Shown here piece after piece: positions 9,387-16,405 of a DNA stretch of 64,000 nucleotides. The notes beneath the pieces were generated by a model. It did no database searches. It was not told the origin of the DNA and worked only from the letters and a program-made list of their open reading frames with translations. The stretch is taken from the NCBI GenBank assembly GCA_036794825.1, contig DAIRGA010000023.1:20368-84367 (forward strand), given 5' to 3'. Origin of the DNA: RZYY01 sp036794825. GTDB taxonomy: Bacteria; Bacteroidota; Bacteroidia; Bacteroidales; 4484-276. The translations under genes and the position numbers were made by a program. How positions within the stretch are numbered: position 1 is the stretch's first letter; each line of letters begins with the position of its first letter.

Positions 9387-9776
9387 ATGAAAAGGTTCCT
9401 GCTGATGATCAAATACCGCCAGTACCGATGGGCTGCAAGGCTTTTAGGGATACTTGGATTGGTGTTTTTTATGTCCTACTTTACCGCCGAAGGAATTGAA
9501 GATTTTACCATGCAATCCAGAACCCGCGATCTGACGATAGTTCTGATATTGTGTTCCCTTTGCTTCGTTAGTTACATTGTCAGCTGGTCAGCCGAAATTG
9601 TTGGCGGCATATTGCTAACCCTATCCGCTATATTGCTGCCATCGTTTGTTTACTTTTTTGAAGGCATTCCAGGGTTTACCGCAATTATTTATTATGGTAT
9701 CCCATTTTTGATACCCGGAGTACTTTTCATTGCAGCCTGGCGAATAAAGGTTATCCGAAAATCGGCATCAGAGTAG
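9387..9776 (+). CDS. Small integral membrane protein, function unknown
   Basis: 129-residue hydrophobic protein with about four predicted membrane segments (around residues 17-34, 48-66, 70-90, 97-117), a basic N-terminus (MKRFLLMIKYRQYRWAARL) and a basic C-terminus. It resembles DUF-type transmembrane proteins often found in Bacteroidota, but I cannot name a family. It lies 10 nt after lon and is probably co-transcribed with it. A weak hairpin overlapping the next gene may end the transcript. Confidence 0.7.
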   Translation: MKRFLLMIKYRQYRWAARLLGILGLVFFMSYFTAEGIEDFTMQSRTRDLTIVLILCSLCFVSYIVSWSAEIVGGILLTLSAILLPSFVYFFEGIPGFTAIIYYGIPFLIPGVLFIAAWRIKVIRKSASE

Positions 9777-9784
9777 CATTTTGC

Positions 9785-9811
9785 CCTGATCTCCGGGTCA
9801 GGAAGTTTTTT
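9785..9811 (+). terminator. Possible terminator after the lon transcript
   Basis: CCTGA / TCAGG form a short stem with an 8-nt loop, followed by TTTTTT. The stem overlaps the stop codon of the convergent gene, so the assignment is tentative. Confidence 0.4.
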
Positions 9812-10331
9812 CCCCGGTAAAATAATCTCCCTTGTACTTAAAAAGGACGTTAAAAGTGGTCAGGCTTCCGTAGATCCGTGTTATGTACTGTTGAAGATTC
9901 ACCTTCTCCTCATCATCGAGGTTGCTGCTATTGATCCGCTGTTCCATCACCCTCAAGCGGTCGCGCACCATCACTATCTTGTGAAAAAATGCTTCGATTG
10001 GAATCTCTTTAGCTGCCAGGTCTTTTCTTCCAGGTTCAAGAATCATGTTTCCTCCAATCCACTTCTCTCCCATCTCAACCGTTTCCTGAATATCCGAAAA
10101 GCGGCGCAACACCTTGACAATCATATTTTCGACCTGCTCGAGGCTTACCAGGTCACGGTCTGGCTCCATCACTTCGATCACCTCAAGCTGACCGTAATCT
10201 CTTTTGATCCTGCGCCAGCCATGCTCCACAAAAACGATCTCGAAATATTCCGATGATGCCTGAATCACCACTCCAACCCCAAAATCAGGGTGCTTTACCC
10301 TGGATCCAATTCCTAATGTTTGCTCTTCCAT
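9798..10331 (-). CDS. Hypothetical protein with N-terminal Tudor/SH3-like motif
   Basis: 177-residue cytosolic protein. The N-terminus GIGSRVKHPDFGVGVVIQ matches the GxxVxHxxFGxGxVI pattern of small beta-barrel (CarD/UvrD C-terminal-like) modules that bind RNA polymerase or nucleic acid. The rest (residues ~60-165) looks helical with heptad-like spacing and no motif I recognise. It is monocistronic, convergent with the lon transcript and divergent from the lipoprotein at 10472. The family is conserved in Bacteroidota but uncharacterised as far as I know; a transcription-linked role is only an inference. Confidence 0.7.
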   Translation of the reverse strand: MEEQTLGIGSRVKHPDFGVGVVIQASSEYFEIVFVEHGWRRIKRDYGQLEVIEVMEPDRDLVSLEQVENMIVKVLRRFSDIQETVEMGEKWIGGNMILEPGRKDLAAKEIPIEAFFHKIVMVRDRLRVMEQRINSSNLDDEEKVNLQQYITRIYGSLTTFNVLFKYKGDYFTGEKTS

Positions 10332-10408
10332 ATCTAAAAATCTTGATTTATTATACCTGTTATTTGAATCTAATCGAGCTAAATGAACGGCATTTTAAGG
10401 AAAAACAA

Positions 10409-10416
10409 TATTTTTG
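10409..10416 (+). promoter_or_regulatory. Promoter -7 box of the OB-fold lipoprotein gene
   Basis: TATTTTTG fits TAnnTTTG and lies 55 nt before the ATG at 10472, which also has a good purine-rich site (AGGAG). Confidence 0.5.
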
Positions 10417-10471
10417 CCCTAAGTTTTGTAAACATCTAACTAATAATTTATTAATTAAATCAGGAGAAAAA

Positions 10472-11032
10472 ATGATTAAGAATCTTTTCTTTTTTGCATT
10501 GATTGCAATGATTTTTGCGTCATGCGGAAGTTCGACCAACAAAGCAACGGAGCAGGAACAGGCAGTTGAAATTGTCCAGGCCTCAGTTGATGAATTTTTG
10601 GCCAACCCCGATGAATTTGTTGGCAAAGAAGTGAATATGAAAGGCGTAGTGGTGCATGTTTGCCAGCATGGTGGTAAAAGAATGTTCATTGTTGGAGATA
10701 ACCCTGATGAAAGGCTTCAGATTAAAGCCAGTGAAGAAATTGCTGCCTTTCCGGTTGAAGTTGAAGGAAGTTTGGTTGAGGTTATTGGTCTCGTGGATGA
10801 ATTGAGGATTGATGAAGCCTATCTTCAAAATTGGGAAAACGAGTTGAAAGCTGACAACCCAGAGTCGGAATTGAAAATCCACAGAGGTGAAGAAGGTCAT
10901 GAACATGGTGAGGATGATCCTCAGGCGGAATGGGATCAGATTGCTAATTACCGTGAAATGCTTGCTGAGTCAGGAAAAGATCATCTCTCTTTCTACTCGG
11001 TAATCTGCAAAAGTTTTGTAGAAGTAAAGTAA
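10472..11032 (+). CDS. Lipoprotein with OB-fold-like domain
   Basis: 186-residue predicted lipoprotein. MIKNLFFFALIAMIFASCGS is a type II signal peptide with lipobox FASC; the mature protein begins at Cys17. Residues ~35-115 (DEFVGKEVNMKGVVVHVCQH...) resemble the small tRNA_anti/OB-fold modules of Bacteroidota lipoproteins. A His/Glu-rich stretch (HRGEEGHEHGEDD) could bind metal. I chose the ATG at 10472 rather than an upstream in-frame ATG because it has AGGAG at the right distance and restores the signal peptide. A strong terminator follows. Confidence 0.8.
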   Translation: MIKNLFFFALIAMIFASCGSSTNKATEQEQAVEIVQASVDEFLANPDEFVGKEVNMKGVVVHVCQHGGKRMFIVGDNPDERLQIKASEEIAAFPVEVEGSLVEVIGLVDELRIDEAYLQNWENELKADNPESELKIHRGEEGHEHGEDDPQAEWDQIANYREMLAESGKDHLSFYSVICKSFVEVK

Positions 11033-11055
11033 TTTCAAATGTTTTGGTGTCACTT

Positions 11056-11084
11056 AAGGTCGGTAAACAGCCGGCCTTTTTTTT
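11056..11084 (+). terminator. Intrinsic terminator
   Basis: AAGGTCGG / CCGGCCTT pair over 8 bp around a 7-nt loop, followed by six T residues, 24 nt after the lipoprotein stop. Confidence 0.85.
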
Positions 11085-11098
11085 AAACTCAAACGATC

Positions 11099-11656
11099 AT
11101 GATAAATTTTAAGTGGCGAAAATGGAACCGGGCAACGCATCGCGACCTTGGCTATTTTTTCTTTGCTATGACAGTAATTTACGGGCTTTCAGGAATCGCC
11201 ATCAATCATATCAGCGACTGGAATCCCAACTACATTTATATAAATAAAAGTATTGAAACCGGCCATTCGATTGACCGAAAAATTACCAAAGCCGAAGTAC
11301 TCGAAATTCTTGATAAAGCAGGTGAAAAAGATAGCTACAAGCACCACATGATAGTAAATTCGGAAATACTGCGAATTTTCCTCGATGGTGGAAGTGCTTA
11401 TATTGATATCGAAACCGGAGTTGGTACAATCGAAAGAGTAAAACGCCGCCCTATCTTTCACGCAGTCAATTATCTGCACTACAACCCGAAAAAATGGTGG
11501 GTTTGGTTCTCGGATGCTTTTGCTATCGGTTTAATAGTTCTTGCTTTCAGCGGACTTTTCATTCTGAAAGGCAAAAATGGGATTACCCGCCGGGGCGCAA
11601 TCATAACAATTGCCGGAATCATCATTCCCACCATTTTCCTTCTGCTTTATTATTGA
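11099..11656 (+). CDS. PepSY-associated transmembrane protein
   Basis: 185-residue inner-membrane protein of the PepSY_TM type, a family linked to iron or flavin reduction systems and peptidase regulation. The N-terminus KWNRATHRDLGYFFFAMTVI gives the first membrane helix with the typical HRxxG motif. A ~90-residue extracytoplasmic domain follows, then FHAVNYLHYNPKKWWVWFSD and two C-terminal helices. No TonB or reductase partner lies beside it, so the role is undefined. A terminator follows directly. Confidence 0.8.
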   Translation: MINFKWRKWNRATHRDLGYFFFAMTVIYGLSGIAINHISDWNPNYIYINKSIETGHSIDRKITKAEVLEILDKAGEKDSYKHHMIVNSEILRIFLDGGSAYIDIETGVGTIERVKRRPIFHAVNYLHYNPKKWWVWFSDAFAIGLIVLAFSGLFILKGKNGITRRGAIITIAGIIIPTIFLLLYY

Positions 11657-11679
11657 CCATGAAAAGATTCTTACTTTTA

Positions 11680-11719
11680 AATCCCTGGATGAGCTTTTTC
11701 ATTTCAGGGATTCTTTTTT
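11680..11719 (+). terminator. Intrinsic terminator
   Basis: AATCCCTG and CAGGGATT pair over 8 bp around a 17-nt loop and are followed by CTTTTTT, just after the PepSY-TM gene. A 20-codon ATG frame covering it is not considered a gene. Confidence 0.75.
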
Positions 11720-11793
11720 AAAACTTTATTGCTCCCCGACTGTTTGTTAAAAGTGTTGAAAACAAATCAATTACTCATTAAATTCTTAAACAT

Positions 11794-12240
11794 ATGGCCG
11801 ATTCAATCACTTTACCAAACACAGGCTTTGCCGCCAGGTTGATCCGTACATCTAAATCAACCGTTCAAACCCTTGGCGAACTCTTTATCTACAAAGACGG
11901 CACCGAAATATTCCGATGCAAAACCCTTGAGCTTCCGTGGCGAAACAACGAAAAACAGACGAGTTGCATTCCAGCAGGCAAGTACAAGGTTGTAAAACGT
12001 TTCAGCGAAAAAAACAAAGATCATTTTCATCTCACTGATGTGCCGGGGCGCTCGATGATTCTGATTCACAGCGGCAATTATCACACCCACACGCTGGGTT
12101 GCATCCTGGTTGGATCATCTCACACCGACATCAATGCAGATGGCCATCTTGACGTAGTGCAAAGCGGACCGACTCTTCAGAAGTTAAACCAGATTCTGCC
12201 TGCGGGATTTGAGTTACTGGTTCAAGAGAAGCAAGGTTAG
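11794..12240 (+). CDS. DUF5675 family protein
   Basis: 148-residue cytosolic protein matching the DUF5675 pattern: CKTLELPWRNNEKQTSCIPA, GKYKVVKR, LTDVPGRSMILIHSGNYHTH and GCILVG. The family occurs on phages and bacterial chromosomes, sometimes near lysis or cell-wall genes; its activity is unknown. The conserved His, Cys and Gly residues suggest a small fold that could be enzymatic. It stands alone, with no phage genes nearby. Confidence 0.8.
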   Translation: MADSITLPNTGFAARLIRTSKSTVQTLGELFIYKDGTEIFRCKTLELPWRNNEKQTSCIPAGKYKVVKRFSEKNKDHFHLTDVPGRSMILIHSGNYHTHTLGCILVGSSHTDINADGHLDVVQSGPTLQKLNQILPAGFELLVQEKQG

Positions 12241-12306
12241 TGGGCAATCAACATCGGGCTGTCAATGGCTGACAATCAGCGCTGGTTATTAAAACATTGA
12301 TAATGT

Positions 12307-13722
12307 TTACTTTCCGCGTCCCTGAATAATAATCAGTACGGTGTAGAACATGATTTTGAAATCCATTGCCAGCGACATATTTTCGACATAAAGAATGTCA
12401 TACTTGAGGCGTTGAATCATCTCTTCGACCGTAGATGCGTAACCAAATTTGACTTGTCCCCAAGAAGTTATTCCGGGTTTTACCTTAAATAACATCCGGT
12501 AGTGTGGGGCTTTTTCGATAATCTGATCAATAAAATATTGCCTTTCAGGACGATAGCCCACCAGCGACATGTCACCTTTTAACACCGTGAAGAACTGAGG
12601 TATCTCATCAAGTCTAAGCTTGCGCATCAGAAGTCCAAAAGGTGTAATTCTGCTGTCATTTTTAGAGGAGAGACGCGGGACATCTTTCTCGGCGCCTACA
12701 TACATTGATCTGAATTTTGGGATCATAAATGGTCTCCCATGTAAACCTATACGCTCCTGCTGATAAAAGACCGGGCCTTTGGACGAGAGTTTCACCTCGA
12801 TAATCAGGAATGCATAGAGCGGTATCAGAATGATGATTGCAATCAGCGACGCAACGACATCAATCAACCGTTTGAGTGACTCCTGCCAGGGCGGCAGTAG
12901 TGTCGGCGAAATCTGAATAAGCGGCTCAGTAAAGATGGAGGTGGTTTTCACTTTGCCAAGCATGTAATCCTGCATTCCGGGTGACAACTTTATGATGGCA
13001 TCTGTTACCTCAACTACAGTGAGAATCTTATCCATGTGTTTGCTCTCGGTGCGCTCGACTGCAATGATGATCTCTTCGACTTTATACTTTTGAATCAAAT
13101 CCGAAAGCAATTTGTAGGATCCAAGATTTGGTAAATGTGCCGACAGAGGGTAATGATCAGATTCTCTGACGCTTACAAATCCTATAAACTTATTTCCTGA
13201 TGAAGGAAACTGCTTGTCCAACGCCTGATACAATTCTACAGCATTTTGACCACCCCCGACTATGATCGTATTGAATCCAATGATTTTGCGGTGTATTCTT
13301 TTTACAGTCTTTGTGGTTATGTACAATCTCGCACCAGAAGTAAAAACAAACTGGAACGCAAAAAGCACGAGAAAAGATTCGTAATGACTTGTATGCGAAA
13401 TCATTACATCATCAAGCAAAAGAGTAAAGTAAAGAATAAGAACCCCGATGAAGCATGTAGAAAACGTGATGGCCATTTCACGGATCCGGGTTTTCCGATA
13501 AACATTGCGATAAGAACCGGCGATGATGTAAAGTATGATCCAGAAAAACGGCACCACCGACATACCAAGATACAATTTACCATCCCCGAAAATTTCCCAT
13601 AAGTTACTGAAAACCTCCGGGTTAACTACGTACTTCCTATAGCTAAAGAATAGCAACCATGTAACAACGGCTGCGATCCAATCCGCAAAAAGATATTTAG
13701 CTAACTGCAAAGTGTTGTTCAT
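12307..13722 (-). CDS. Polyprenyl glycosylphosphotransferase (WcaJ-like)
   Basis: Transfers a sugar phosphate from a nucleotide sugar to undecaprenyl phosphate to start exopolysaccharide or O-antigen synthesis at the inner membrane. The 471-residue protein has four or five N-terminal membrane helices, a CoA-binding/Rossmann-like middle (FNTIIVGGGQNAVELYQAL) and the C-terminal bacterial sugar-transferase domain KRLIDVVASLIAI...GPVFYQQERIGLHGRPF...LRLDEIPQFF...MSLVGYRPE. The final helix and PGITSWGQV motif are intact. It follows the 13735-14613 lipoprotein gene by 12 nt and is probably in its operon. No other polysaccharide genes remain nearby except a glycosyltransferase pseudogene at 22.2 kb. 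Confidence 0.92.
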   Translation of the reverse strand: MNNTLQLAKYLFADWIAAVVTWLLFFSYRKYVVNPEVFSNLWEIFGDGKLYLGMSVVPFFWIILYIIAGSYRNVYRKTRIREMAITFSTCFIGVLILYFTLLLDDVMISHTSHYESFLVLFAFQFVFTSGARLYITTKTVKRIHRKIIGFNTIIVGGGQNAVELYQALDKQFPSSGNKFIGFVSVRESDHYPLSAHLPNLGSYKLLSDLIQKYKVEEIIIAVERTESKHMDKILTVVEVTDAIIKLSPGMQDYMLGKVKTTSIFTEPLIQISPTLLPPWQESLKRLIDVVASLIAIIILIPLYAFLIIEVKLSSKGPVFYQQERIGLHGRPFMIPKFRSMYVGAEKDVPRLSSKNDSRITPFGLLMRKLRLDEIPQFFTVLKGDMSLVGYRPERQYFIDQIIEKAPHYRMLFKVKPGITSWGQVKFGYASTVEEMIQRLKYDILYVENMSLAMDFKIMFYTVLIIIQGRGK

Positions 13723-13734
13723 TATCCTCTCGAA

Positions 13735-14613
13735 TTATCTGTAAATCAATTTGATATTATCCAGAAAAATAGTAGCGGTATCCACTCCTGCTGGTAGAGC
13801 AGTTCTGAAAAAAATCTTGAAATCCACCGCATCCTGGCTTTCGGTTAACTTTTCGGTAAGATTGATATAAATTTTATTCCATTCTGACTGAGGATTAAGG
13901 TAAATAACCTCTTTCTTCAAAATTTGAGTGGACGATTGCGAAAAAATTCCAACTGTAAAATAGTAATCGTTTTTGTAATTCATTTCCAGGAAAACGGGTT
14001 TTCCGCTGACTGGCAGCAAGTATGCTTCATAAGTGGCGGCTTCAAAGACGTCATTGTGCTTGTTAAGTGCAATCACTCCGGAATAAGACCCTTCGAATGC
14101 CATTTCAGGTGAAGATTTAACCACAGCCACATCGGAAGTCAACCGGGCAGTATCCAGCGAAATGACATCCAGTTCGAAGTCTTCCAACCAAACAAATACG
14201 GTCTGAGCGCGATAGGTGGTACCGGCATTAACGGTAATCGTGCTATCCGGAACAAAATTAAACTGCTCGATTATCAGAGGTTCAAAGAAGGGATTGTTAG
14301 CGCGTGTCGTTTTTATCCCGTTAAGCTTGATCCCTGCTTCCAACCGAAGTTTACTTATTCCATCCTTCAACACTGGCACCATGGCAGGCAATTCAAATAC
14401 GCCAATTGTCTGATCGTCAGCAAAAACCCACACGTCAGTGATCTTATGAGAGTTAGTGCCTTGCGTGGAATAACTGGTAGTCAGACTAAACTGATCCACT
14501 TTGATGAACGACGGAATACCAGGCTGCAGGTTTTCCTCCTGGCAGGAACTAAGCAGCATTATCGCTGACAAAAAACCTAAGATGGTAGCTTTATTCAATA
14601 GAGAGATGTTCAA
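13735..14613 (-). CDS. Lipoprotein, function unknown
   Basis: 292-residue predicted outer-membrane lipoprotein. The signal peptide ends at LLSSC, giving a lipidated Cys24. The mature protein starts with QEENLQPGIPSFIKVDQFSL and is rich in beta-strand; residues ~170-290 (GSYSGVIALN...TIFLDNIKLIYR) look like a jelly-roll carbohydrate-binding fold. No enzyme motif is seen. It lies 12 nt upstream of the sugar transferase gene, so a role at the cell surface or in polysaccharide handling is possible but unproven. Confidence 0.75.
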   Translation of the reverse strand: MNISLLNKATILGFLSAIMLLSSCQEENLQPGIPSFIKVDQFSLTTSYSTQGTNSHKITDVWVFADDQTIGVFELPAMVPVLKDGISKLRLEAGIKLNGIKTTRANNPFFEPLIIEQFNFVPDSTITVNAGTTYRAQTVFVWLEDFELDVISLDTARLTSDVAVVKSSPEMAFEGSYSGVIALNKHNDVFEAATYEAYLLPVSGKPVFLEMNYKNDYYFTVGIFSQSSTQILKKEVIYLNPQSEWNKIYINLTEKLTESQDAVDFKIFFRTALPAGVDTATIFLDNIKLIYR

Positions 14614-14687
14614 AGCGATTCTGATTATGAAAGATGTTATCTTTTAAAAAGATGGAATATCCGGTGAAATGGTGGCCTGGTATTGAA

Positions 14688-15659
14688 TTAGCAAGAGATT
14701 TTTTCCAGAATTTTGTAAGCGACATCCAATGCTTTGTAGCCATCGTAAATGGTAACAGGTGGGGCAATATTGAGCTGGATGGCATCAGCAAAGCTCTCTA
14801 ACTCCTTCAATATGGCATTATTAGGGACAATTTCAGGCTTGTCGAGGATGATTTCTTTTTTGCCCTTTCCGGTTCCGAGGTCAATAACCATGGCAAATGG
14901 ATCGTCAGGTTCGGTGTCAATATCTCTCATCCTTACAATTTCGATGTCCTTTTTCAGAAAATCTACTGCAATGTAGGCGTCGCGTTGAAAAAATCTCGAC
15001 TTGCGCATGTTTTTCAAAGAAATACGACTGGCAGTAAGATTGGCAACGCAGCCGTTGTCGAACTCAATACGTGCGTTGGCTATATCAGGTGTGTCGCTCA
15101 CAATGGCGACACCGCTGGCATTGATTTTTTTGACTTCAGCATTTACAACGCTGAGCACGATATCAATATCATGAATCATCAGGTCAAGCACAACAGGTAC
15201 GTCGGTTCCCCGTGGGTTAAACTGAGCAAGCCTGTGTGTTTCGATAAACATCGGGTTTCTGATCAGACTTCTTGCAGCCAGGAATGCAGGATTAAAACGC
15301 TCCACATGACCAACCTGTACTTTAACTCCGGCTTCGCCGGCCAGCTCGATCAGCTCATGAGCTTCATCCAGCGTAGTAACCACTGGTTTCTCGATAAAAA
15401 CATGCTTCGACTTTTTGATGGCATCCGATGCACATTCAAAATGCGAAATGGTCGGGGTTACTATATCCACAACATCTACAGCATCAATCAGATCGTGTAT
15501 ATTGCTGAAGCTTTTCAGGTTAAACTCTGCTGCAACCGCATTAGCAGTGGCCTGGTTAGGATCGTAAAAACCAACCAGTTGATATTTGTCCAACTGGGCG
15601 ATACATTTCAGGTGAATTTTGCCGAGGTGACCGGCGCCAAGAACTCCAATTTTTAACAT
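14688..15659 (-). CDS. Gfo/Idh/MocA family oxidoreductase
   Basis: NAD(P)-dependent sugar or amino-sugar dehydrogenase family. From the ATG at 15659 (MLKIGVLGAGHLGKIHLKCI) the protein is 323 residues. It has the Rossmann GAGHLG motif at 8-13, the EKPVVTTLDEA segment with the conserved Lys, and HDIDIVLSVV with the catalytic His region. I set the start downstream of the longer reading because a TATTTTTG box lies 14 nt upstream of it. The substrate cannot be read from sequence. Confidence 0.88.
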   Translation of the reverse strand: MLKIGVLGAGHLGKIHLKCIAQLDKYQLVGFYDPNQATANAVAAEFNLKSFSNIHDLIDAVDVVDIVTPTISHFECASDAIKKSKHVFIEKPVVTTLDEAHELIELAGEAGVKVQVGHVERFNPAFLAARSLIRNPMFIETHRLAQFNPRGTDVPVVLDLMIHDIDIVLSVVNAEVKKINASGVAIVSDTPDIANARIEFDNGCVANLTASRISLKNMRKSRFFQRDAYIAVDFLKKDIEIVRMRDIDTEPDDPFAMVIDLGTGKGKKEIILDKPEIVPNNAILKELESFADAIQLNIAPPVTIYDGYKALDVAYKILEKISC

Positions 15660-15673
15660 AGTCAAATTTTTGG

Positions 15674-15681
15674 CAAAAATA
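15674..15681 (-). promoter_or_regulatory. Promoter -7 box of the Gfo/Idh/MocA gene
   Basis: The minus strand reads TATTTTTG 14 nt before the ATG at 15659, implying an almost leaderless transcript and ruling out the upstream alternative start. Confidence 0.5.
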
Positions 15682-15751
15682 AGGGATTTATGCATGCCAA
15701 AAGCGTATTTTCGCAGTCTGCAGGCTCAACAGGATTTATCAAAATCAAACA

Positions 15752-16405
15752 ATGGAACAGACAGACAGCTACAAGCACAGGGGATTGCGGCAGCAGTTGG
15801 TTAACGGATTAAGAATCAAAGGGATTACTGACGAAAAAGTACTCGAGGCTATGATGAAAGTCCCACGGCATTTATTTATGGATTCTTCGTTTCTGGAATA
15901 TGCCTACCAGGACAAAGCATTCCCCATCGGCTCCGGTCAAACCATTTCGCAGCCCTTCACGGTGGCCTTTCAGTCGGAATTACTCAGGATTGAACCCGGT
16001 CTGACAGTGCTTGAAATCGGCACAGGTTCAGGATACCAGGCTTCCGTACTTTATGAAATGGGAGCCAAAGTTTACTCCATTGAGAGGCAATACAATCTCT
16101 ATAAAAAAGTAAAACTGTTTTTCGAGCGGTACAACTATAAAATAAAGGTTTTTCACCGGGATGGCTATGAAGGGCTTTCCACCTTCGCTCCTTTCGACAG
16201 GATCATTATAACAGCTGCAATACCAATAATACCGGAGGTATTGAAAAGGCAAATCAGAATTGGTGGAATTTTGGTGGCGCCGGTTGGTCATCACGGGCAT
16301 CAAACCATGACCCGGCTAATAAAGACCGGGGAATATGATTTTGTTGTGGAAACCCATGGTGGATTTGTGTTTGTCCCGATGCTGCCAGGCAAAGGCACCG
16401 ACTAA
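15752..16405 (+). CDS. pcm: Protein-L-isoaspartate O-methyltransferase
   Basis: SAM-dependent repair enzyme that methylates L-isoaspartyl residues in damaged proteins. The 217-residue protein has the substrate loop GSGQTISQPFTVAFQSELL, the SAM-binding LEIGTGSGYQASVL and the FDRIIITAA motif. The length is typical. It converges on the RelA/SpoT gene and the two coding regions overlap by 4 nt, leaving no room for a terminator between them. Confidence 0.95.
   Translation: MEQTDSYKHRGLRQQLVNGLRIKGITDEKVLEAMMKVPRHLFMDSSFLEYAYQDKAFPIGSGQTISQPFTVAFQSELLRIEPGLTVLEIGTGSGYQASVLYEMGAKVYSIERQYNLYKKVKLFFERYNYKIKVFHRDGYEGLSTFAPFDRIIITAAIPIIPEVLKRQIRIGGILVAPVGHHGHQTMTRLIKTGEYDFVVETHGGFVFVPMLPGKGTD

Noticed and set aside
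11658..11720. 20-codon ATG frame after the PepSY-TM gene
   Set aside because: It covers a terminator hairpin and T-run, and has no homology.
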